DNA of 64,000 nt from Gliomastix tumulicola (taxonomy: Eukaryota > Ascomycota > Sordariomycetes > Hypocreales > Bionectriaceae), in the NCBI GenBank assembly GCA_001599755.1, contig BCHX01000005.1, positions 1,149,922 through 1,213,921 on the forward strand, read 5' to 3'. The translations under genes and the position numbers were made by a program. Positions 1 to 11,141 of the stretch are shown one piece after another. The notes beneath the pieces were generated by a model. It had not been told where the DNA came from. It saw nothing but the letters and a program-made list of their open reading frames with translations, and did no database searches. Every line of letters starts with the position of its first letter. The stretch's first letter is position 1.

Positions 1-522
1 TGCCATGCTCCCCGTTGCTCCTGCGGCCGCGGATATGACGATCTTGTCTTCCTTCTTGGCCTCGGCGATGTGCAGCAAGCCGTAGTAGGCAGTGATCCCC
101 GTGTTTCCGAGAGCCCCGAGATGATGCGCCACGCCCAGGCCCGGAATCCGGTCCACGACGCGCACGCCGGCATTCTCGTCGATGACGGCGTATAGCTGCC
201 AGCCAAACCACGCAACGACGAGGTCGCCTCTCTTAATAGTCGTCGACGTGGTGGCGATGACGACGGCGAGGCCTCGAGCGAGCATGATCTGTCCGGGGAC
301 AACGCTGAGATAGAGCTTGTCCTCGGGCACGGCGGATCCCATCCAGAGACGCTGAGCAGGGTCATTGCTGAAGTACATGGCCCTCACGAGAATCTGGTTC
401 GGTCCTAGCGGAGGGAGGTCGACCTCCTTGAGAGAGAAGGTGGGGTTGTCGCCGGTGATGGTTGGGAGCCCGGAGACTTGGTTGGCGTACACCCACGCTT
501 TGGTCGTCGTTGGGAGGGCCAT
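1..522 (-). CDS. Medium-chain NADP-dependent oxidoreductase (prostaglandin reductase / LTB4 dehydrogenase-like), 5' part only
   Basis: The reading frame is open for 174 codons from ATG at 522-520 to the window edge, so the C-terminal half lies outside. The N-terminus (MALPTTTKAWVYANQVSGLP) and the order of conserved blocks match the zinc-independent branch of the medium-chain dehydrogenase/reductase superfamily: a GroES-like fold with PAQRLWM, then the nucleotide-binding glycine-rich stretch SAAAGATGSMA at residues about 164-174. Family members reduce alpha,beta-unsaturated ketones or aldehydes using NADPH in the cytosol. No intron is seen in the visible part. The substrate cannot be told. 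It is transcribed leftward, away from the long spacer that follows. Confidence 0.85.
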   Translation of the reverse strand, partial: MALPTTTKAWVYANQVSGLPTITGDNPTFSLKEVDLPPLGPNQILVRAMYFSNDPAQRLWMGSAVPEDKLYLSVVPGQIMLARGLAVVIATTSTTIKRGDLVVAWFGWQLYAVIDENAGVRVVDRIPGLGVAHHLGALGNTGITAYYGLLHIAEAKKEDKIVISAAAGATGSMA

Positions 523-1434
523 CTTGAGGGCGAAGAAACGAAGTACAATGCAATGTGCTCCTGATCTATCGTGATCTTGAGGAGGAAGCTTGTATCTGTC
601 TACTAGTAGTATTTGTAGAGTCTGAACACACTGATGGTGGATTAATAATGACATGCGGGGCTAACTTCCGCGCAAACTTTGCGACGACCGTCTGCAGGTC
701 GACAGAAAAGGTTTGTCACAGATATTCCGCTTAAGAACCAGCTTCTATGGAGGCCTGGCACGTAATATTGAGCACGCCATTCCGTTGTATGCTTGCATCT
801 GATTCTGTCCTAGAGGGGAGGCAGTAAAACATAGTTGGAAAGCCGATGGCATCGAGCATTCTTTTGTGGCGCGAATAATTGATTATGAGTCTTTGTTAGC
901 CGTCTGAGATACGTAGTGGCCGCCGACAACCCTCTTTCGTCTTCCAACCCCAACCCTCCGAACCCAATACGCTTGAGCTCTTTCTGCCAGCCCGGTTATC
1001 TACTAGTGATATCAGACCCTTTCAACCAAGTCGCAAAGCCGTGCTGCAGCAGCTAGATCCCCCAGCAGAATTTCCATGACAAATCCTTGGTGCCGATCGT
1101 CCCGAGCAGCACCACAGAATATTCCGGCCGGTGCTGAGATGGTTTTGCCTCCTCTTGGAACTATTTGCTATGGCCATTCTCGCCTGGCCTGCCTTTCCAG
1201 CACATGAAAGAGTCCTAGCAGAGGAAGGCGTGGGACCAGTATCCGATCTAGACAACTGTTAGTCGGGTGTGCGCGCCGCAAGCTTCATTGATGTACGCAC
1301 GGGAGCTTGAGTATCTTACTGGAATAGACGTTGTTCGTCGTAAAGAGTAGGTTGTGAGGTCGCCAGGGTCCTTCTGGCTCTGAGTCGCAAGACGTTGATT
1401 ATGTGGCCTCCAGGGGCGGGGCCGTGACAGGCAG

Positions 1435-1645
1435 ATTGTGAGGTCGCCACGGGCCGCGATGATTCTGCGGACGCCATGGGCGGCGATGGTTGTGAGGTCG
1501 CCACGGGCGGCGATGGTTGCGAGGGCCGCCACCCGTGGCGATGATTCCCCGGACGCCACGGGCGGCGACGATTCCGCGGACTCCACGGGCGGCGATAGTT
1601 GCGAGGGCCGCCGCCCGTGGCGATGATTCCCCGGACTCCACGGGT
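1435..1645. repeat. GC-rich degenerate minisatellite, period about 27 bp
   Basis: Repeated blocks with the core CCACGGGCGGCGATGATT are spaced about 27 bp apart, with variants such as CCATGGGCGGCGATGGTT and CCGTGGCGATGATTCC. Because the period is a multiple of three, long open frames arise on both strands here. Their Arg/Pro/Ser-rich translations look like products of the repeat, not proteins. Confidence 0.75.
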
Positions 1646-3812
1646 GAGGCTGGCCATCCCCGCGGCTCACAGCCGCTGGCGCGGAAGACGCCACGCGCGC
1701 TGAGTTCGCGAGAAGGGGACAGCCAGCCTCGTAACTGTCTTTCGAGCGGTGGTTGTCTAGGCCAATTCTCAGGAGTTAGTCTAGATGGTAGCAACGGAGA
1801 CGAATGTACTGCAAAGACGGACTAGGGGGAAAGATGGGCAGCGATCTGGCCATCTTAGGCTGGGAGAGGGGGCTGATTTCCACACCTGGCTGCCTTGAGC
1901 AGGGCATCTTCAAGACGAGGTCAGGAGGAGAAGGGTCTGGGTTATCATCATACCCACGCATCTAGTAGTGGTATTGAGGGGGAAAGCTGGAGTGATGCCA
2001 GGGAGCGGATCGGCCTGGAACTGTCTCGTCCAAAGGACGTTTGTGAGGGAGCGGGAAGAGAATGTGAATTGGGGAGGAATTGGGGAGGACGAAGTGCAGA
2101 CAGAGAAACAGGAAGCACGGGAGTTCCATGGGCTTGAGCGCGGGTACCTTCTAGGTGTGGTTCCTCTTCACTTCGCCTTCCAGGAATTGAAATTCGTGCT
2201 CTTACATCATGAAGAAGGGTGGTAAACAATGGCGTTCGGGGGAGCCAGAGCCCAGGCAACAGAAAGTTGCTGTCCTCGATGGCCAGGAAGGGTTGAATGG
2301 TGGAAGAAGGGTAGAGGTCGGCGGATTGAGGGGTGTTTCCAACTCTTTTGGAGTGAGAAGACTAGCTTAGGAAGGACTTACTATTGTTGTTATTGTTGTT
2401 GAGGAACGAGTTGGTGCTTGCCAGGATCTTTTCTGCGAGTGTTGGCGGAAGGGTGAAGGCCGCCCATCTTGCTGCGTTTTGTAGAAGGTGTGCACGGACC
2501 AGCGAATGGTGTAGAATCGGAAAGAACGGAAAGAACGGAAAGCCGTAAGTGAGGAAGTTACGTGGCCCCGTCTCGCCTAAAGGTTTGGCAAGAGGTACGC
2601 GTCACCTTGGGTTATGCGTTCCTTCCTCGTTCAAAAGGTAGCATCATGGCGGGGTTTTCAGTTGCGGGCTGGGCTGGTGGCATGCCCCACTGTGGCTCAG
2701 GCGCTCCACGTCCGAATCAGCCACTGGAGGACTGTGACATGTCCTGCGACTACCACCAACGACATGGTCTCTAAATATTCAGAAAATCACAAATGACACG
2801 TCGATTATCAATCGTACGCGGCACCAGTACAGCTGTCAGGCTCTTTACTCGCTGCCGTGTGACCCTTATAGCTGGTTGAACTTATCTCATCCGAGACGGG
2901 CGTACTGCCGTTAGTGAGGCGCTAGCAACGCCTGGCCGCCCCTAACTCGCCCTATTTGGCCAGTAAAGCGCCCTGGGGAACCCCTTCTAGGCAATCACTG
3001 CTCTGTGGCTTGCATGGATTTAGGCCCTGGCAGAATGCTACCACTACTTAGTAGTACTCACGTCAACCTCGAAGAAACATCGCCAACAACTTCATGTCAG
3101 AATCGTGACTTCATCGACGAACTTCATGAGAAAAGATTCTTGATGCAGTTCTACATCAAGCAAGACATCTCCGCACGGGTGGGATCCAATACCCCTGAAT
3201 GCATCCAATTATCGGGGCCGAGTCAGAGCACCAGTCAGCCAATTCCGCCAGGCGAAAATCTCAGTCCGCCGCAGAGAGTCAGAATGTTGGAGGACGTCCC
3301 ATCGCCGGGTCCCTCCAGAGCAGCTCAAATCCGGACAGCCCATCGAAGACGCACCAAAGGTTCCCACGGACATCGCAGAACTCTCTCCAAACAACGAAAG
3401 CCTGCGAGTGGCAAGCACGGGACGACGATGGCTTGGCTGCTATGCCCGGTGTTCCAAGCACTTGGGTCCGACCATGCCAACATGCCATGAGGATGCATCA
3501 AGGGATGCCAGAATGACGAATACGGCCACATCGATTGGCCAGAAAGCCACCCGCATGTTTCCATCTCACCAACGAATCTTGGCGGCTGTCCCATAAACGT
3601 CTAAAATCCGTGGGTTTGGCGAAGATCCCTGATCAAACGTCAGCCCAATGGCCGAAGTTCTTGATATCACCCCCGGCCCTGTGGCACGATTGGTCTCCTA
3701 CAGTAAGCACTAGCAAGCATCTTCGTTCGACCGCGCGGGCGTCTCACTCCTCAGCCCTTTAGGGCTGACCGCCTAACGGCACACGGCCGATATACCCCGC
3801 TGCATGACTTCT

Positions 3813-3820
3813 TATTTAAA
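3813..3820 (+). promoter_or_regulatory. TATA-like box of the first P450 gene
   Basis: TATTTAAA lies about 105 bp before the ATG at 3924, in a suitable place for a core promoter. It is assigned from sequence and position only. Confidence 0.35.
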
Positions 3821-3923
3821 CATCTGGTTTCCTTCGTTTCTGACTTCCGTCTAGCATCAACGACCAAACTTCGTCCGTCTTCCGGTTTTGCTCGCCCTCG
3901 ACAACCCGAATATACGTCCCGAA

Positions 3924-5594
3924 ATGGAGAGCCTGCCGGTCAAACTGCTGACATGGCAGACAGGGGGCGCGTTGGGACTGGTTTACTTGCTCACCTTGGC
4001 TTTTTACCACCTCTACCTTCATCCGCTGGCCAAGTTCCCCGGTCCGAAGATCGCCGCCGTCACCCGTTACTATGAGGCCTACCACGATATCATCCGTGGT
4101 GGCCAGTACACCTTTGAAATCGCCAAGATGCACAAGAAATACGGCCCCATTGTCCGCATCAGCCCGTATGAGCTGCACATCAACGACCCCAGCTACTACG
4201 AGAAGCTCTACCGCCACGACGGCCGCTGGGACAAGTACGCCTGGGCCATCGACGCACACTATGCACCCGGCGCGATCATCTTCACCTCTGACAGCCACCA
4301 GCACAAGGCACGCCGCCAGCCCCTCAATGCGTATTTCTCCAAGGCCAGAGTCGCCGCCCATCAGGGCATGGTTCGCAGCAAGGCCAACAGGCTCTGTGAG
4401 CGGCTTGCCGAGTTTGCGAGGGAAGGACGCAGTGTGGACTTTGGGGCGGCCATCAGCGCGTACACGCGCGATATCTCCGTGGGATTTGTGCTTGGGAGGA
4501 GCTACAACGGCTTGGAGGAGAAGGACTTCAATGTCGACACGACCAATGCCATTCAGGGCGCCGGAGGGATGTGGCGGACGACCAAACATATCCCCTGGTT
4601 CGCACCCCTAATGCATTCTATCCCAAAGGACTTCCTTATCAAGAACGGTGATCCGGAGACTGCGAGTATCATGCGCTTTGTCAAGGTGAGGGGGGCCCAA
4701 AGAGGTAACCTAACCGATGTTGTCTCCCAATGCTAACAATTCGGATAGGCTAGTGAAGCAGACACGGCACGGTTACTCGCTGCAGCAACATCAGAAAATC
4801 CAGAGGACAAGGAGAATCCCACCATCGTCGACGAGATCGTCAAGTCAAACCTGCCAGCAGAAGATAAAGCGTTCAACCGAGTTCTTTCCGATATCCTTAC
4901 CGTGACAGGCGCAGGCTTCGAGACGACCGCAAGTGTTCTTCGTCTCCTTATTTACCACATTTACACCAGCCCTTCCATCCTCAAACGGCTACGCGAGGAG
5001 ATCTCTTCGGTCTCCCCCGATAGATATGCCGACATCCAGCTACGCACTCTAGAGCAGCTGCCATACTTGACAGCGGTGATTATGGAAGCCATGCGTCTGA
5101 GTCCCGCCTTGGGAACACGATTGCAACGCATTGCTCCAGACCGAGACCTTTTCTACGACAAATGGGTGATTCCAGCCGGCACACCTGTTGGCATGACGGC
5201 GCTGTTCATGCACATGGACGAGAAACTATACCCCAACCCTGAAAAGTTCGACCCGGAGCGTTGGGTCGACGTGGAGTCCCGCAAGAGAGCTGAGAAAGTA
5301 TATGCGCCTTTCTCTAGAGGATCACGGATATGCCTCGGAATGCAGTGAGTAGTCCCCTTCCCTCCAGGTGCTCAACAACCCCTCGCACGCCAAACGATAG
5401 CTGTTCAGGTATGCTAACCTACAGATAGCCTCGCATGGGCCGACATGTATCTGGTTGTAGCAGCGCTCGTGCAGCGGCTCGACTTTGACTTTGGGGATAT
5501 ACCTAAGGATCACTTCGAATTTGTGAACGATATGTTCATCATCGGCTACAAGGGGAAAACAGATCTTACTGGCCAACCCCATCTTCGAAATTAG
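3924..5594 (+). CDS. Cytochrome P450 monooxygenase (microsomal, trichodiene-oxygenase-like class), 507 aa
   Basis: Exons are 3924-4685, 4749-5344 and 5429-5594. The introns are GT-AG and the frame is kept (508 codons with stop). The start is the first ATG before the membrane anchor; an upstream in-frame TTG was not used. An N-terminal hydrophobic anchor at about residues 14-35 is followed by the proline hinge HPLAKFPGPK, typical of fungal class II P450s facing the cytosol on the ER. The I-helix motif is GAGFETTAS. The K-helix ExxR is E367-R370. The heme-ligand motif FSRGSRICLGMH carries Cys449; its His codon spans the second intron, which supports the splice choice. All P450 signature residues are present, so it should be active with a cytochrome P450 reductase encoded elsewhere. 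The HPLAKFPGPK-type N-terminus resembles trichodiene-oxygenase-like enzymes, but the substrate is unknown. Confidence 0.93.
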
Positions 5595-5976
5595 TTATCA
5601 TGCCGGCGAAGGTGGGGGACAGAAGCGTCGACATATCAGGTGCGACACAAGGGGATCATACGTAGAGTATGAATCTTCTAGAGGGGGTTTGCCCCGAAAG
5701 GATTGCCAAGATGCCTAGAATAAGAGGACATATGTAGAATATGGATGTCTTTTGCAATGATGACTTCAAAGGATTGTAGTAGAGACATTCGGAATTGGCA
5801 TTTAACATTAGTTGGTCGGAATTCCTAGGACTACCACGAATTTACTATGTGACACGCAGCCTGCTGTCCTCTTGTTCCTGTTATGCTAATATGTCGATGC
5901 TTCTGTCCCCCGCTCGTCCCATCATCATCATGATGGAACTTTTTTTTCACATGGCACTAGTTGTCCATGCCATGGA
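5595..5976. other. Convergent 3' spacer
   Basis: This lies between the ends of the P450 and BTB genes, which run towards each other. Nothing beyond presumed 3' UTRs is seen. Confidence 0.5.
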
Positions 5977-7127
5977 TCATTCTTCGGGCCGTGGCTGGAG
6001 ATAGACGCTGACATCAGGAAGATTGTCATCATCAAAGCACTCTTGTCGAACGTTACGGAACTTGTCCATAGTCGCCTTCAGAGGGGCGAGCTTCGTCCTG
6101 CACTCGGCACAGGCGTCATACCAACCGCGCTTGAGGTAATAGTCCACATCTCCGACGACCTCATGGATCGTTGCAATAGACTTGGACGAGATAACTCTTC
6201 CTTCATGATCGTATCCAGCTCGCATCAAGTCGGCTGCGGTGAACTGCGGTCGTGTCCATGGATCGGCACATGTGCAGGGGAGAACTGGGCTCATCAGATG
6301 AAGGGTATCTCCTACGATGCCCGGCACGATGTCACCGTAATGGTCGACAATCTCGATCCGCCAGACCTCAATCTCATAGGCTGCAATACAGGCATGTTAG
6401 TGATACTTGTTTTTCCCTGAAGGAGAGAGAGGGGGGGGTTTGAGACTTGAGACTTACCCAGGTGAGATATAGCAGCCGGTAACTCCCGGTCCAGCGGTCC
6501 GTTCAGCTTTTTGATGCACAGTTTGACGACGTCTGTCAGCACGTCCGCGTTCTTCATCCGGTATGCGAGACGGAGCATCAAGGCTAGCTCGTCCGGCGTG
6601 TATTCGAAGAGGTCACCGTGGAACAGCCACTCACGCACGCCGTAAACAGCACCTCTCGCCTCGAAGATCTGGTAGTAGTCCATGATATCAACCATTTTGG
6701 AAAGCAGGTCGAATCTCCCATACTCGAATCGTACATCCCAAGACACAAACTCATACGGGAAATGCTCATCCTGATCAGGATCATCCACACCAGAGTTTGG
6801 CTCATCGGGCTCCTCCCACTTATAAAGGCGGTCCAGCACGAAGAGCATGGCCTCGGGGTCGAATCCGGAGGTATTGATCTGGTACTGGCCGTGTTCGTCG
6901 GGCCGGCTCTCAGTCCAAGGACCTCGCATCATCGCCCTGAACACAGGGGACGCCTTGCACAGGACCCGTCTCCAGACGCGGTACCGATAGGTGGTTCCGG
7001 ATGGTGTGTCGACAAGCGTGATCCAAGTGTCACCATGGCTGGTGATTACGTGCTCCACTGGAGGCCGTGGCTCCTCGACAGGCGGCGTGTATAGTCTGGA
7101 AATGATGTTTGCTATAGCGCCAAGCAT
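5977..7127 (-). CDS. BTB/POZ domain protein, 357 aa
   Basis: Exons are 7127-6458 and 6380-5977, joined in phase (358 codons with stop). The donor is GTAAGT, and the acceptor TATTGCAG restores the HLAYEIEVW reading frame. An open frame continues upstream to a GTG at 7292, but 7127 is the first plausible ATG. The N-terminal half has the fungal BTB pattern: a short beta strand about SHGDTWITLVDTPSG, then FRVLC-KASPVFRAMM-like residues, the usual 'silenced' substrate of the fold, then acidic linkers and a helical region around LALMLRLAYRMKNADVLTD. BTB domains mediate homo- or hetero-dimerisation, often with Cullin-3. Fungal genomes carry many such genes of unknown function. The C-terminal half has paired Cys (CTCADP, CAECRTK), which might bind metal, but no known domain was recognised. 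Confidence 0.8.
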
Positions 7128-8071
7128 GGTTTCTTGGCTGTTGGGAGCTTCCCAGAAGAGGTGATGATGGCCGTTTGTTAGTGTGGGATTTTCGGGGACG
7201 ATGATGATAGCTGTAAGAAGATGATCGTCGTGGAAGGGCCAGGCTATGAGATTATAACCGCGACAGTCTTGAGCCAGCTTTATACTGTTCACACAGAAGA
7301 TAGAAATTCATGCCATTCACACCGAGAGGCACTTGTGCTTGTCTGAGAAAAGGAAAGGATGAACTTGAACAGTAACACTGTATGAAATGTTTCCGACTAA
7401 GTTCTAGGTATCGTCCATCTCCCGCCCATCGTTTCACCAAGCAAGGATGGATTTGGAGCACTGACTGAAGAACGGAAGGTGCCATCCGCATAGGTAGCTT
7501 CCAACTCTTCCTTGGGTGCCTCTTTGTGAGGCAGGAACGCCCTGTCAGAGAACGGTTTCAGTTACCCTAGAGCAGGTCACGTGAGTGGAAGTCGCAGATA
7601 AAAAGGGATCGATGTTTTCAATTTAGGAGGAGCCTCAAAGATTAATCCAGTCACACACCCACCCCTACATTCTGGTGACTCGGGGCCTTGGGCCCGGGGC
7701 CCAGGCTCCTCTAAGAGGAGGGCGGCAGCCGCCCGTCCAGGTAAGACAAAGATTTCATCATCACTCACATCACCAATTGACCACCCGCCTGTCGTGGTGA
7801 TCCAATGGCTTCGGGTAGGTCGTCAACTCCTTTCAACTCGAACACCTGGGGAAAACACCGACCGAGTGGCACAACATCTGCCCGGCCGGATAACGAACCG
7901 TTCTCCTCAGATAACGGAAAGGTCAGCTTCTGACTAGTGCATTGTGTCAGCTTACGGCGTAATTTGGCGTCTCGGCGCCCGCGGGAACGTTGACACTTGA
8001 TACTAATAATCATTCCAGAGTGTGAGCGTGATGTTGGGTTCATGGATAGAAAGGGGCATTCAGAAGTGCAG

Positions 8072-8231
8072 CCAACGAATAGCATCGCCGGAGAGGGCAA
8101 AAGCCAAAGAAGGCATTCGGTGCAAGGCTTACGCCATCAGACAAACACGGACCAACGAATAGCATCGCCGGAGAGGGCAAAGGCCAAAGAAGGCATTCGG
8201 TGCAAGGCTTACGCCATCAGACAAACCCGGA
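8072..8231. repeat. Direct tandem duplication, two 80-bp units
   Basis: The unit starting CCAACGAATAGCATCGCCGG at 8072-8151 is repeated at 8152-8231. The copies differ at only a couple of sites (AAAAGCC versus AAAGGCC, ACACGG versus ACCCGG), so the duplication is fairly recent. It lies about 670 bp upstream of the P450 start. Confidence 0.92.
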
Positions 8232-8809
8232 CCCTCACGCGAGGCGAAATATCTTCAGCTCCGAGATGCCTGAACGGGGGCAGTCATCCACATCCACAGC
8301 TGTCACAGAGGATATAAGGGACATTAGTACGTACACTACGAGACAGTAGCGTCGTTACGTTTTTGTCAGGTCTAGTGGTCTGGATGTTCCCTGACAACAG
8401 CACTGCCACGAATCGTCAAGCTACACGGAGCCATCTACAGTCACATATTTCCGTCGGCCGCAATCCACGGCTATTACGGAAAGTGTCTACGACACGAAAC
8501 GAAACTCACTGCACGCTTGAGAGCCGCAAATTCGGAATCTTCTTGCACTGGTATCTGACCGGGGTGGGAGTGGGATTCGAGGCGCTTTACTAGGTAGGTC
8601 TTAGCTGACTCCACGAGGACCCCTGCCAGGGAGGCCGCGGACAGCCGGCGATAAAGGGCTGGATGACTTTCACACGCATCCATTTCTGCTGGAGCTTTGC
8701 TGCTGATTGCATCACAAGCGCGCGAAGGCTAATGCTACGGTGATCCAGAACAGGTCAATTAAATCAGACGCCGAGCACAAGCAAAGGAGATCAACTTCTC
8801 GTCGATTCC

Positions 8810-8818
8810 TTTATAAAC
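8810..8818 (+). promoter_or_regulatory. TATA-like box of the second P450 gene
   Basis: TTTATAAAC lies about 85 bp before the ATG at 8903, a good core-promoter position. Confidence 0.45.
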
Positions 8819-8902
8819 GCGGCAGAGCTCCTCTTCCAGCTTGATTCTTCAAGCCAAAAACATTCACAGCTCGCACACCGTTACGGATAAGAGACGGACA
8901 AT

Positions 8903-10752
8903 ATGCTCGCCCTCCCAACGGTTGCGACAAGCCAACCATGGAGCTTCATCCTGCCCGCCGCAGCCATCGTCATCGGCGTCTACCTCTTCTATCTGCACCT
9001 CCTCCCGAAGCCAGTCCCTGGTGTGCCCTACAATAAGGAGGCTGCGTCATCCATCTTGGGCGATATCCCGTCCTTCACCGCCGCCATCAGCAGCAATGAG
9101 CTCACGTCCAGCGAGTGGCTGCTCAGCCAGGCCAAGCGTCACTCCCCTTCTCCCATCTGCCAGCTCTTCCTCGACCTGCCGGTTGGCCTCAGCCGCAGCC
9201 CTCCGATGATCCTCGTCTCCGACTACCGCGAGGCCCAGGACGTCCTCCTCCGACGCAAAGGCTTCGACCGCTCTGACCTCTCCATGGATCTCCTCGCGCC
9301 CCAGGCTCCCGATCACCACATCAACCGCAAGACGGACCACGTCTGGAAGGCTCACCGCCGTTTGATCCAAGACCTTATGCTGCCCACATTCCTCCACAGC
9401 ATGGCCGCGCCGAACATCTACCGTAGCACCCTGCGTCTCGTGGACCTCTGGCGAGAGAAAGAGCGCCGTGCCGGAGAGAGGTGCTTTAACGCGGAGATCG
9501 ACGTTTATCACATGGCCCTCGATGCTGTACTCGACTTCACCTTTGCGGATGCCCTCCCCCATCGGGCGCTCCCAGCCCAGATCGAGGCAGTCGTCATGCA
9601 TGATCCGGTTCTCCTGCCACCTGTGGCTACAACCTCTGAGGCCACTGGCGCTGTCGCGACTTTTACGACCCCTCCCCTGCATGATTTCTTAGTTGCTGTC
9701 GTTCGCATCTCCGAGGTCATCGGTGAACTCTTCAAGAGCCCGTTCCCCCGGCTCTCGTGGAAACTCCTCCGCCTCAGGTCAAAGGAGAGAAAGTTCATCA
9801 GCACGCGCGAGAACATGATCCAGGACCAGATCCGCCAGTCAGTCGAGAGGCTGAGCCATTTCGATGAAGGAGACAAGGGGGTCAAGTCCGCGATTGACAT
9901 GATGATGCTGAGAGAGCGGCAGATCGCGGAGAAGGAAGGGAGGGAGCCGCAGTACTTTTCCCGAGGGATGATCGACGAGGTATGTTGGAGGCAACCAGCC
10001 CCACGATTGACATTCACTGACTTTAGATGTAGATCCTTGGATTCATCATCGCCGGACACGACACCACCAGCACGACCCTGTCCTGGCTCATCAAGTTCCT
10101 CACCGACAACCAGCCTGCCCAGACACGTCTACGCAGCGCTCTCACAACAGCCCACGCTGACGCCTACGCCCAACGCCGCATCCCTACCGTCCACGAGATC
10201 ATCAGCAAGTCCATCCCGTACCTAGACGCCGTCATGGAGGAGGGTCTCCGCTGCTCAAACACCTTCAACTTCCTCGAGCGCCAGGTCGACCAGGACACCG
10301 AGCTTCTCGGCCACCGCTTCAAGAAGGGCACCATCTTCATCTTCTTCAACCGAGGCCCCAGCTTCACCGAGCCAGCCCACGACATCGACGAGAAGCTGCG
10401 GAGCGCGTCCGGCGGTGCTCAGGCCAAGGGGGCCCCCGGCTCGCGTATCGAGTGGGATCACGAGGATATGGATGCTTTCCGGCCCGAGCGATGGCTTGAT
10501 CAGCAGGGCCAGTACAACTCGACTGCCGGTCCCGCGCTGCCATTTGGCAACGGCACGCGGGGGTGCTACGGCCGACGTTTGGCGTATCTGGAGATGAGGA
10601 TCTTGCTTACGCTTGTGACATGGAACTTTGAGCTCCAAGCGACGCCGAAGGGGCTGTCGACGTACGACGCTGTAGAGCAGCTGACGTACAGGCCGAAGCA
10701 GTGCTTTGTTAAGATCAAGAGCACAGGGTTGTCAGATGGCACGAGGGAGTAG
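8903..10752 (+). CDS. Cytochrome P450 monooxygenase, 598 aa
   Basis: Exons are 8903-9979 and 10033-10752, one 53-nt intron in phase 0. The acceptor must be GATGTAG at 10032, because using the earlier TTTAG would bring in a stop. A membrane anchor covers about residues 15-33, followed by the hinge LPKPVPGVPYN. The I-helix motif is AGHDTTS (residues 366-372). The ExxR is EEGLR. The heme loop is FGNGTRGCYG with Cys537. It is about 80 residues longer than a typical P450. Extra length is seen around residues 240-265 (a Thr/Ala-rich stretch) and before the heme loop (RSASGGAQAKGAPGS). All signature residues are intact. Family and substrate were not recognised. Its neighbours are BTB genes, so context gives no pathway. 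Confidence 0.93.
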
Positions 10753-11141
10753 GGTACACTCGGTGAATAAAAGCTCTCTTGGCCAAGCATACCTTGGAGG
10801 GTGTCACTGTGTTTATGCGGACGGGTCGCAGATCTGGATCGTTTGCGGCAGGGCTGAGTGGTAGTCACAGGATCATGGCAACATTACATCACACAGCAGA
10901 GGGCTTACGAGCTAGAGATGGAAAGTTGAGTGGTATTTAGCAACTATCGCCAGAATACTATGCAGGAAATACTATTCGGCCGTTAGGACCATTGTGTAGA
11001 ATCCGAACACAAGACTTGTGGTGACGGATGTAGATCTCATGACCATGCTACTAGCTAATAGTTAAAATGTCAAGGCTTTGTCATAGAGTCAACGACTCTC
11101 TCGTGTACGTGCTCGCTACTAGATCAGTAGTTGTGAAGTGA
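10753..11141. other. Convergent 3' spacer
   Basis: This lies between the P450 stop and the end of the broken BTB gene. No feature is seen. Confidence 0.5.

Larger units (their letters stand above)
523..3923. other. Long gene-poor spacer
   Basis: No protein family could be recognised in any frame. It holds the GC-rich minisatellite described separately (1435-1645). Between about 3000 and 3600 there are short overlapping frames rich in Ser and Pro, with a scattered Cys/His pattern that faintly resembles a decayed zinc-finger protein, but no frame is long enough to support a gene. The last 110 bases are the promoter of the P450 gene that follows. Confidence 0.6.
7128..8902. other. Divergent promoter region with an 80-bp tandem duplication
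   Basis: This is the shared upstream region of the BTB gene (leftward) and the second P450 gene (rightward). No gene was recognised. It holds the 8072-8231 duplication and a TATA-like box next to the P450. Confidence 0.5.

Noticed and set aside
1248..1794. Long open frames on both strands with Arg/Pro/Ser-rich products
   Set aside because: They come from the 27-bp repeat period; no family match and no splice support.
3005..3600. Overlapping frames with Ser/Pro-rich and scattered Cys/His residues, resembling a decayed C2H2 protein
   Set aside because: The match needs several frame changes and the Cys/His spacing does not fit a zinc finger clearly enough.
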